Positions 26,324 through 33,529 of a stretch of DNA of 64,000 nt are shown in pieces (positions within the stretch are counted from its first letter, which is position 1; each line of letters begins with the position of its first letter). The DNA is from Treponema sp. (GTDB lineage: Bacteria > Spirochaetota > Spirochaetia > Treponematales > Breznakiellaceae), in contig WRLF01000002.1 in NCBI GenBank assembly GCA_009777735.1, positions 124,001 through 188,000 on the forward strand, in the 5' to 3' direction. Position numbers and translations under genes: made by a program. The notes beneath the pieces were generated by a model that was not told the DNA's origin, did no database searches, and saw nothing but the letters and a program-made list of their open reading frames with translations.

Positions 26324-27685
26324 TCAATTAATTTTCTTTTGGTAATGGTTTTGGTGTATTACTTTGACATCTGTCCATATTTGGTCTATATTTAAAATAT
26401 CATGAAAACTCCAATGGTTTTCCAGCAAGACATGAATTGCGTAACATATATAATGGTCATTAAATACTCCATCCAGATATTGGTTATTCCAGTTAATTGA
26501 CTTATCCATAAAAACAGGGATTTCCTGTTCAATCCATTCAAACCTGGAATGGCTGATATCAAATTCAATTGGATGATATTTAGGTTCTGATAAAACCAAA
26601 GCAATACAATCTTCCTCATAATCATTTTTATCAAAAATATATGGTTGTAATGTAATTTCTATTTCATAGTCAGAAAGAAATGGATCATTGTTCTGTATTC
26701 TCATTTCTAGATTTTTTGCAATAGTCAGCGCTTCATTATATGATTTAATAAAAATACTCATGAGTTTATCATTTATCTCCAGGAATTTCTTTTTCTTGCT
26801 TTTTGTCCAGGAAAAATTTTTGTTTAGTTTTTCATATCTTTTCAATAAAGCTTTATTAAATTCATATCTGAAAGGCCATTCAGATTTTTTCTTGTAGAAA
26901 TATATTGCTAATTCTTCCAATTCACTAACGGAAAAGTCTTCTATTACCTTTGGCTTCTTAAAATTAATCAATGTATCATTATCAATTTTCAAAATTTCGT
27001 TTTCTTGATCATTATACTGCAAAACATAGTTAGTGTTATTTTTTCGATTAATGTGAAAATAATAAATCCCATCGTTGTTCTTATTCCAGTTGGATCCTGT
27101 TTGTTCATACTTTTTATACCAATATTCGGCTTTTTCAGGATCTTGTATCACGCCAATTCCATTGGCATAGCAAAATGCTAAATTATGATATGCAATATTA
27201 TTTGCATCTTGTGCTGCCAGATTAAAATAATATACCGCATCTTCACGATTTTTTGGTAATCCATCTCCTTTATAATAACACAATCCAAGATTAACAAGTG
27301 CATTTCTATGATGCTGCGCTGCAGATCTATGATACCAATACACTGCTTTTTCAAAATTTTGGGGTACACCTTCTCCTTGATGATAAATACAACCAAGATA
27401 GAATTGCGCTACATAATTACCTGCTTCAGCTGCCTTCGTATACCACAACAGCGCTTTTTCTCCGTCTGTTTGAAAACCATCTCCATTATTATCATAACAA
27501 TGTCCAAGCCAATATTGTGCCCCGGTATTGCCTTGATCTGCAGCTTCAGTGAGCCAGTGAACAGCTTTTTCAAAATCTTTTTGTATGACTCTTCCAAAAT
27601 AGTAATAACATCCAAGATTATATTGCGCTTCGGCATCACCCTGTTCTGCTTGTTCCTGCAATTTAATAATGTCAATTTCCTGCAT
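26324..27685 (-). CDS. Sel1-repeat protein with unknown C-terminal domain
   Basis: This 453-residue protein begins with five or six Sel1-like repeats of 36 residues (for example AQYWLGHCY, EKALLWYTKAAEAGN and AQFYLGCIYHQGEGV), covering about residues 10-200. The second half is an acidic, aromatic-rich domain I do not recognise. Sel1 repeats mediate protein-protein contacts in signalling. AAGGAG lies before ATG 27685. It is cotranscribed with WYL2 (2-base gap or 4-base overlap depending on the start), so it could be a partner or anti-regulator of the WYL protein. Confidence 0.82.
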   Translation of the reverse strand: MQEIDIIKLQEQAEQGDAEAQYNLGCYYYFGRVIQKDFEKAVHWLTEAADQGNTGAQYWLGHCYDNNGDGFQTDGEKALLWYTKAAEAGNYVAQFYLGCIYHQGEGVPQNFEKAVYWYHRSAAQHHRNALVNLGLCYYKGDGLPKNREDAVYYFNLAAQDANNIAYHNLAFCYANGIGVIQDPEKAEYWYKKYEQTGSNWNKNNDGIYYFHINRKNNTNYVLQYNDQENEILKIDNDTLINFKKPKVIEDFSVSELEELAIYFYKKKSEWPFRYEFNKALLKRYEKLNKNFSWTKSKKKKFLEINDKLMSIFIKSYNEALTIAKNLEMRIQNNDPFLSDYEIEITLQPYIFDKNDYEEDCIALVLSEPKYHPIEFDISHSRFEWIEQEIPVFMDKSINWNNQYLDGVFNDHYICYAIHVLLENHWSFHDILNIDQIWTDVKVIHQNHYQKKIN

Positions 27686-27702
27686 GGTGTCTCCTTATGT
27701 TA

Positions 27703-27738
27703 AGAATAACCAACCGGTCTATCAAGAGGTGATAGACC
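27703..27738 (-). promoter_or_regulatory. Operator-promoter E of the local regulon (Sel1-WYL2)
   Basis: The most symmetric copy: GGTCTATCA and TGATAGACC are perfect inverted halves (27716-27738). Seven bases further on the minus strand is TATTCT (27703-27708), then AAGGAG and ATG 27685. Confidence 0.78.
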
Positions 27739-27778
27739 AATGAAAAATATACTATTATTTATAATTAGCCTTAGATTT

Positions 27779-28843
27779 TTAATCTTTAAGGAATACACCT
27801 TTATGAAAATCACCTCGTTCAAATTTAATGGCATTCCTGTTTATCGCATCCATTATTTTCTGCCTGGCTTGACGAGTTTCACTCAATGTATATTTCTCGT
27901 ATTTATGATTATTTTCTATTAAATCATTAATCTCATCAGCGGTTTTAATGGATAAACATTGCATAATAATCTCCCTGGAACGCTTGTCAATTCCCTTGAA
28001 AGCTTTAAGAAGTGTATAGGTTCCGAAATTTTTTAACGCTTCTTTAATAATCAATATATTGCAATGCTCATTGTGGATTTTACCGTTGTGTTCAAGTATT
28101 TGCTCAAAACGAATAAGTAACGGTTTTGTTATTTCATACTCAACCATTGGTTTAATATGTCTGGCGTAGATAAATCTTCCCTTCTCTGTTTCAAGCTCAT
28201 TTAAATAATTGCATAAACCATCTGCAAGATGATATGTTTCATAAATCGAGATGGATACACTGTCGGCAATATTACCTGATCCGCGAAATACCATGACAAT
28301 ATTATTTCTTTCTTCTTCAGCAAACGGCGGGAAGCACTTTCTTAGTTTAATTTTAGTTCTTTTACCAAATGCATCAATTGCTTTATCAAATGTTTCAGTA
28401 GATAAATACTTATACGTGTCCAAAATAAGCTGTCTTGCATCTTCAATATCTGACTCAGCATATGGTTCCACATATTCAATATCTTCTTTAAGCATTCCTG
28501 AAGCTCGTTTGGACATATTTTTAAAAAAATGATCTTTTATTTCTTTTTTTGCATCTTTCAAAGCTAATACCAATATATCTGAGTCAAGTTCACGCAATAA
28601 TTTTTGCAGGTTTCTATTGCTTATGGTTAAAATATCATCAAAAGTAAAGGGCACATACTTCTCAAGAGAGTATTCTCTATTTAGGTATATTTCTCTGGCA
28701 TTAAACCTCTCTCCGCATTCAAGAGAAATACTGTTTATGAAACGGCAAAACTGCTTCGCTTCCTGATAACTCCCGCAGAGATAAACCATTACATGGGTTA
28801 CTTTCTCGCTGTTTTCGCGGGTTATAAGAACAATGTTTTTCAA
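27779..28843 (-). CDS. Protein with one clear and one degenerate FliG C-terminal-type domain
   Basis: I place the start at TTG 28843, with GGAGG 6-7 bases upstream; the open frame to 28927 would translate operator F and is rejected. Residues 68-148 (FTFDDILTI, LLRELDSDILVLALKDA, NMSKRASGMLKEDIEYV, then DIEDARQLI) strongly resemble the FliG C-terminal torque-generating domain. Residues about 268-336 (LLKAFKGID, SETRQARQKIMDAI) look like a second, degenerate copy. The N-terminal 60 residues and the middle are unrecognised. True FliG sits in the flagellar motor switch; here the gene is in an accessory island under operator F, so a motor-interacting or repurposed role is possible. Confidence 0.72.
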   Translation of the reverse strand: MKNIVLITRENSEKVTHVMVYLCGSYQEAKQFCRFINSISLECGERFNAREIYLNREYSLEKYVPFTFDDILTISNRNLQKLLRELDSDILVLALKDAKKEIKDHFFKNMSKRASGMLKEDIEYVEPYAESDIEDARQLILDTYKYLSTETFDKAIDAFGKRTKIKLRKCFPPFAEEERNNIVMVFRGSGNIADSVSISIYETYHLADGLCNYLNELETEKGRFIYARHIKPMVEYEITKPLLIRFEQILEHNGKIHNEHCNILIIKEALKNFGTYTLLKAFKGIDKRSREIIMQCLSIKTADEINDLIENNHKYEKYTLSETRQARQKIMDAINRNAIKFERGDFHKGVFLKD

Positions 28844-28864
28844 TTGAAACCTCCGTATGGTAAT

Positions 28865-28900
28865 AATATAGTATATTGGTCTGTCATGAGGTGATAGACC
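28865..28900 (-). promoter_or_regulatory. Operator-promoter F of the local regulon (FliG-like protein)
   Basis: Operator 28878-28900 with distal half GGTCTATCA and proximal half TGACAGACC on the minus strand, 7 bases, then TATATT (28865-28870). It overlaps the last codons of the upstream gene, which ends at 28884. Confidence 0.77.
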
Positions 28901-29795
28901 GATAAAAATTCCACCAATCGCCCACAACCTCCATTTTTTTTAAATCCAAATATGCATACCCCGAATGTGGATATGTATTATTCTCGATCTCAATTTTAAA
29001 CAAGCTATTTTCTGTATTCACACCTTTCATTTCAGAAATTTCTTTCTTTTCGACATCCACCGGATTAACCCATGCATAATAATTAACCTTTTTATATTCG
29101 CTGTAATTATATTTTGGCCCTTTATAGAAAAATCCTTTGGGGAAATGCCTTTCCAAATTTATTCCTTTATAACCAGTTTCGTGTTCCAGCATTATAAAGT
29201 TTGGATCAAAGACTCTAAGAAGTTTATGATATTTTTTTATTACATTATCCAGAGATGTCTGATCTAAACCGGCAATCAATTCTGGTTCACTGCAGATATT
29301 TGGATAGATCATGAGCCGCTTATGAGTATAGGTGAGCCGGAAAACCCTTTTATCAACTGAAACCCAAAATACCGGGCCTCCAGTCAGTACATTGCCCATC
29401 CATGTAACAAAACAATCGTTGGAATAAATTATCTGAAAACATTTATAAAGTTGTTTATACCCCCATTTGTTGACAATACTGAAATTAGCCTGGCAGCAGC
29501 CGAAATTACATACTTCTCCGGTATAATTCAATACAGGTATAGATGTAAATTTCCATGTGGATGCTCGTTCAATACCCAGAAAATCGTTATTATGCAATTG
29601 TTTCAATAAATCATTAGCATCTTTTGCCGGTATATTACAATATATTTTAGCTTCATTTAATTCACTTTCCAAATCAGATTTATTCTTTCTTTTAATATAG
29701 TTAATTGCACCTTCATTGAGAAAAAATGATTTATACATCATCATTTTTTCTTTTTTATTCATATGTATATTTAACTTTGCAATATCTTTCTGCAT
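28884..29795 (-). CDS. Unknown 303-residue protein
   Basis: No family is recognised. The protein has a charged N-terminus, a Cys pair (VCNFGCCQANF) near residue 95 and many aromatic residues in the second half (YNYSEYKKVNYYAW, GDWWNFY). No signal peptide or membrane helix is visible, so it is probably cytoplasmic. GAGGAG precedes ATG 29795. It is a single-gene unit behind operator G and its stop lies inside operator F, which serves the next gene. Membership in the regulon is the only clue to function. Confidence 0.65.
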   Translation of the reverse strand: MQKDIAKLNIHMNKKEKMMMYKSFFLNEGAINYIKRKNKSDLESELNEAKIYCNIPAKDANDLLKQLHNNDFLGIERASTWKFTSIPVLNYTGEVCNFGCCQANFSIVNKWGYKQLYKCFQIIYSNDCFVTWMGNVLTGGPVFWVSVDKRVFRLTYTHKRLMIYPNICSEPELIAGLDQTSLDNVIKKYHKLLRVFDPNFIMLEHETGYKGINLERHFPKGFFYKGPKYNYSEYKKVNYYAWVNPVDVEKKEISEMKGVNTENSLFKIEIENNTYPHSGYAYLDLKKMEVVGDWWNFYRSITS

Positions 29796-29836
29796 AAAAA
29801 CTCCTCTTTTTTGTCAAATGATGTTCTTATACAGTT

Positions 29837-29872
29837 ATTCTATCAATCTGGTCTATCACAGGATGATATGGC
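29837..29872 (-). promoter_or_regulatory. Operator-promoter G of the local regulon (unknown 303-residue protein)
   Basis: Operator 29850-29872. The proximal half TGATAGACC is intact, the distal half GCCATATCA is degenerate. Seven bases downstream on the minus strand is TAGAAT (29837-29842). Confidence 0.7.
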
Positions 29873-29947
29873 AGATATTTTTCACCCCAACTTCCCCATC
29901 CTCAACCCCGCAGCTGGTCATGGCATCGTCAAAGGTTTCACAACCAA

Positions 29948-30166
29948 TTACATTGAAACAGCTATTTTTTCACGTACCAGTTCACCGATGATTTGCGAAG
30001 GCGTTTTTTGGCTTGCAGTAGAAACAGATATAATATAATTGGCAGAAAGATCATCAAGCGCAACCATCCTGGATATTTGGCGGGCTTTTGTCGGATCAAC
30101 TTTGGGCGGATATTTTGTAACAAATTCATCAAGAGCTTCGGCTTCTTCTTCGGTCATCTTTGGCAT
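29948..30166 (-). CDS. Antitoxin-like protein of a BrnTA-type pair
   Basis: This 72-residue protein starts at ATG 30166 (AGAGGT upstream), 2 bases after the toxin stop. The N-terminus is acidic (MTEEEAEALDEF) and the C-terminal part (TASQKTPSQIIGELVREKI) resembles a short ribbon-helix-helix-like segment, as in BrnA or CopG-type antitoxins. The toxin gene comes first, the order known for BrnT-BrnA. It would neutralise the toxin and autoregulate the pair; both are inferred. Confidence 0.65.
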   Translation of the reverse strand: MPKMTEEEAEALDEFVTKYPPKVDPTKARQISRMVALDDLSANYIISVSTASQKTPSQIIGELVREKIAVSM

Positions 30167-30168
30167 AC

Positions 30169-30429
30169 TTACCTCTTTTGGTTTAGCAAAGGAAAATAGA
30201 TACTCCTGCACTTCATGGCATGGAATACATTTACAGTCTCATCTTCCTCATCTTCATTATACATGATTTCCAGCAAATTGCCAGAGCGATCAAAGCCAAT
30301 ACGGATATATTTATTTTCCATTTCTTCCATAGGGCCGTCATATTCGGGATTGTAAAAGACCCAGTATATGTCTTCTTCTGTAACCCCGTGCTTAAATGCA
30401 GTTTTGTTGAACTCTATCTTCGGAAACAT
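30169..30429 (-). CDS. BrnT-like toxin
   Basis: This 86-residue protein has the layout of BrnT-like ribonuclease toxins: an N-terminal KHGVTEEDIYWVFYNP helix region, a central strand pair YIRIGFDRSGNLLEIMY and a terminal VNVFHAMKCR motif. It is followed directly by a small antitoxin-like gene. BrnT toxins cleave RNA and arrest growth; that activity is inferred from family resemblance. No regulon operator is nearby. Confidence 0.68.
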   Translation of the reverse strand: MFPKIEFNKTAFKHGVTEEDIYWVFYNPEYDGPMEEMENKYIRIGFDRSGNLLEIMYNEDEEDETVNVFHAMKCRSIYFPLLNQKR

Positions 30430-30489
30430 TAGGCACTATACCACATTTACATAGGTTATACCTAGAGATCAACAAAGATATCGTGAAGA

Positions 30490-31053
30490 TCACCCCAACT
30501 TCCCCATCTGCATCCCCGCAGCTTTGAGCAATCCTTTAATGCTGGTTTTCTCCCCAAATATTTCCGCAGCCATTTGCACGAGTTTACCGCATGTCTGTGC
30601 GTCTTCAAGTGCGTTGTGAGCCTTATATACAATGCCAAAATTTTTTGCCAGTGCGGTAAGGGCATGGGATTTTAGATCAGGCCATGTTTTACGGGCAAGA
30701 TTGCAGGTGCAAAAATACGATAATTTTGGAAGAGGGATTTCATAATATTCCAGCGTAGCCCGCAGCACTCCCATGTCAAATGCTGCGTTATGCGCCGCAA
30801 GAGGCAGCCCTTCCAAAAAATCAGATATTCCATTGTCCCACAGATATTCAAAATCATACGCATCTTTTACGTCATCCACCGTAAGGCCGTGAATGTCGGT
30901 AAAATCAGGGCGTATGTACAGCTTTGGCGGACGGATGAGCGAGTAAAAAGTATCAACAGGTTCGTAGTCACAGAATTTGACCAGGCCAATGGAAATCGCG
31001 CTGTTAGGCTTATACGTGGCGGTTTCAAAATCAATGGCAATAAATTTATTCAT
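30490..31053 (-). CDS. DEDDh 3'-5' exonuclease (DnaQ-like)
   Basis: The DEDDh motifs are present in order: IDFETA (Asp8, Glu10), HNAAFD and HNALEDA with the final His and Asp. This is the fold of DnaQ/epsilon-type exonucleases, which degrade DNA or RNA ends. I chose ATG 31053, inside the last codons of the AAA ATPase (8-base overlap), because the longer frame adds only residues that overlap the ATPase. It is the second gene behind operator H; the close coupling suggests that the ATPase and exonuclease act together. Confidence 0.88.
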   Translation of the reverse strand: MNKFIAIDFETATYKPNSAISIGLVKFCDYEPVDTFYSLIRPPKLYIRPDFTDIHGLTVDDVKDAYDFEYLWDNGISDFLEGLPLAAHNAAFDMGVLRATLEYYEIPLPKLSYFCTCNLARKTWPDLKSHALTALAKNFGIVYKAHNALEDAQTCGKLVQMAAEIFGEKTSIKGLLKAAGMQMGKLG

Positions 31054-32776
31054 GGGCAAATCCAATCTTTTTACTGTTTGTGGGCTCATTCAATGTTTCA
31101 GCCTTGCTGTAGGCAACAAGGGTATCCAGAGAAAGCCTTGTCACCTCTGGGTGGCGCCCCCCATTGATTATATCATCAACTTCGGTTTTGCGGGCAATGT
31201 TTTCAATCTGACCGCCGGAAAGTTCAAAACGGGAAGAAAGTTCTTTGGCTGACTCTTCGGCAAGCCCTGGCAGCAGGGAGTGCCATATACCCATACGGTT
31301 TTCCGGACCGGGTTTATCAAACGTTACTTTGTACAGAAAACGCCTCTCAAAAGCTTTATCCATGTTCTGCGTTAAATTGGTTGTGGCAATGAGTATGCCG
31401 GAAAGGTTTTCCATTTCCTGTAAAATAATGTTTTGGATGGTATTTTCGGTCTGATCTACCGAGCGGCTGGAAGAAGAAAATTCTTTCCGTTTGCCAATAA
31501 CCGCATCGGCCTCGTTAAAAAGCAAAATTGGCGCAATTTTTGAATTTTCAACCGCTGTCCGGTAGATTTCAAATACTTCTTTTATTCTTTTTTCGCTTTC
31601 ACCAAACCACATGCTTTTTGTTTCAGAAATATCAACCATCATGATATTCCGTTTTGTTTCACGGGCAATCTGGTAAGCAGTCTCGGTTTTCCCGGTTCCC
31701 GGCGGGCCGGAAAACAAACACGCAAACCCCTTCCTCATACCTTTTTTGTCCAGCCTTTTTTGGATTTTGCAGAAATTTTTATCTTTGAGCAGTGATATGA
31801 GTTTTTTGATTTCTCCGGTTTCTCTTTCATTGTAGAACATTTTTTTTGGTTTAATTGAATTAAACAGTATAAGGTTTTTTTGATAGTTTCTTTTTCCCTT
31901 AATGTTCATTTCTGCCAAAAGTTCTTTTTTTGCCTTGTCCGATAATTTCCATGAATCGGAATTGACAAAACCGTCATCATTCGTATGTACTACAAATTTT
32001 CCCTCCATGAGTGAATGGGAGCCATCAGATAAACCTTGTTTAACTTCAGAAAATAAAAACTTCCTGTCATATAAAAATTCAATATCATGGGCGCCGATAT
32101 TATCATCATTGTTGTTTCCGAATAAATGGCAAAAACAGAGCAGTAACACAAGAGTGCCGTTTCTGAATTTATAGCTCATTATTTTTTTGCAAAACTCAAG
32201 ATGCATATTTTGTGCTATAAGATCCAGGAGTTCCGCTTTCATGGAATTATATGTCAGCTCATTATTGCTTCTCTCGTCAAAAATCCGCTCAAGAACAATA
32301 AATAAAGCAGAAATGGTAAGGTTTTCATTGTTTTCCGGAACAAACCCATTGTTTTTCCGCAGCGACTCAGCAACATTGCGGGGGATTCTGTATGAAATAC
32401 CGTCATCATCCCTGCGGCAGCGGATGAGCCGCTTTTTTTCCAACTCTTCACAGTCGTTCATATATTTGATAATCCTGACTTTGCTGCATTTTATAGACTC
32501 GGCTATTTCGCTGATATGGATACACCTTTCATCGCTTTTTTCCATAAAATGCGAAAACAACACTGCCTGAACAGGGCTGATATCAAGTTTCGTGCATATA
32601 TAATTGAGATAGCATTTTCCTCTGACCAGGCTCTTGGTTATTCCGTATTTTTTGGAAATTTCAATGATTTTTTCGATATGATCCAGGAGGCACATATCCT
32701 GCCTGGAGACGGAATCCGCGGATTCACACCGAAAAGAAAATAACTTTGCCTTTAAGGCAGAAATTGCTTGTTTCAT
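31046..32776 (-). CDS. AAA ATPase with N-terminal winged-helix region
   Basis: The 576-residue protein has a helical and winged-helix N-terminal part (about 75-135, ISEIAESIKCSKVRIIKYMN). A C-terminal AAA module carries Walker A GPPGTGKT (357-364), Walker B ILLFNEAD (417-424, with Asn where Asp is usual) and an arginine-finger region AFERRF (475-480). Such ATPases remodel protein or DNA complexes. The -10 of operator H ends 6 bases before ATG 32776, so the mRNA is probably leaderless. It overlaps the exonuclease gene by 8 bases. A combined ATPase-nuclease defence or repair role is inferred. Confidence 0.87.
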   Translation of the reverse strand: MKQAISALKAKLFSFRCESADSVSRQDMCLLDHIEKIIEISKKYGITKSLVRGKCYLNYICTKLDISPVQAVLFSHFMEKSDERCIHISEIAESIKCSKVRIIKYMNDCEELEKKRLIRCRRDDDGISYRIPRNVAESLRKNNGFVPENNENLTISALFIVLERIFDERSNNELTYNSMKAELLDLIAQNMHLEFCKKIMSYKFRNGTLVLLLCFCHLFGNNNDDNIGAHDIEFLYDRKFLFSEVKQGLSDGSHSLMEGKFVVHTNDDGFVNSDSWKLSDKAKKELLAEMNIKGKRNYQKNLILFNSIKPKKMFYNERETGEIKKLISLLKDKNFCKIQKRLDKKGMRKGFACLFSGPPGTGKTETAYQIARETKRNIMMVDISETKSMWFGESEKRIKEVFEIYRTAVENSKIAPILLFNEADAVIGKRKEFSSSSRSVDQTENTIQNIILQEMENLSGILIATTNLTQNMDKAFERRFLYKVTFDKPGPENRMGIWHSLLPGLAEESAKELSSRFELSGGQIENIARKTEVDDIINGGRHPEVTRLSLDTLVAYSKAETLNEPTNSKKIGFAHE

Positions 32777-32782
32777 ACTTAA

Positions 32783-32818
32783 AATATAGCATGTTGGTCT
32801 TTCATAGGATGACAGATC
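32783..32818 (-). promoter_or_regulatory. Operator-promoter H of the local regulon (AAA ATPase-exonuclease)
   Basis: Operator 32796-32818, proximal half TGAAAGACC on the minus strand, 7 bases (AACATGC, like the gap at operator D minus one base), then TATATT (32783-32788). The ATG follows after 6 bases. Confidence 0.74.
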
Positions 32819-32847
32819 AATAAAACATTAGCCGCAGGATGATTATC

Positions 32848-33498
32848 TCATGCAGAATAAATTACTATATCAATGGCGCTGAGAAACAAAATTGACATGG
32901 GGATTTCAATAAGGTATCCATCCGGCAAATCAGTGAAGCCGATTTCTGTTTCGTCTTCATCGTTTTTTAAAGTTACTTTTATTATGTCCGCAACACATTT
33001 TTTGCTGATGGAAAGGCGGTATTTACTGGCAGCTAAAAACATTGCCGCCATTGCATTGTCTTCGGTTACGCCTGAACTGCCTGCCATGTCAATATGTATA
33101 GTTATATTCTTCCCGTCGTATTTATGAATAAAGCTATGGCTTCCCCGGTTAATGGCATTGGAGACATCTCTGTCCCGGTAGTTCAGGCTCATAGAAATTA
33201 ATAAACCAATATCAAACTCATTATTTATATTTGATATTGATGCTCCAAATTCATTGTAGTCATCAAAATCAATTTCGCTATCTCCGAAAATATCATCAAA
33301 TATGTCATCATAGTCAATCGAACCGGAATTGTCGAAACTGTACGCCATTTCAAGGAGGATTTTGCTGAGTGTAACCTTTATTGAATTCCGCTCAAAACCA
33401 TTGTTGTCTTTTGTAATATTGTGATAAATATCAAAGCAGCCTGATATGAACAGGCTTTGAATAAAAATAATTACTAAAAATGCAGATTGCTTTTTCAC
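32848..33498 (-). CDS. Hypothetical lipoprotein
   Basis: This 216-residue protein has a lipoprotein signal (MKKQSAFLVIIFIQSLFISGC, lipobox ISGC at about 18-21). The mature part is acidic (DYDDIFDDIFGD) with a strand-rich region and no recognised domain. It follows the 464-residue protein by 31 bases on the minus strand and probably shares its transcript. It would be lipid-anchored in the periplasm; the function is unknown. Confidence 0.68.
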   Translation of the reverse strand: MKKQSAFLVIIFIQSLFISGCFDIYHNITKDNNGFERNSIKVTLSKILLEMAYSFDNSGSIDYDDIFDDIFGDSEIDFDDYNEFGASISNINNEFDIGLLISMSLNYRDRDVSNAINRGSHSFIHKYDGKNITIHIDMAGSSGVTEDNAMAAMFLAASKYRLSISKKCVADIIKVTLKNDEDETEIGFTDLPDGYLIEIPMSILFLSAIDIVIYSA

Positions 33499-33529
33499 TT
33501 GATACCCCTTTCAGAAAAATCATAACGTA

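Noticed and set aside
28844-28927. N-terminal extension of the FliG-like ORF
   Set aside because: It translates operator F and the -10 box; a TTG with an excellent GGAGG lies at 28843.
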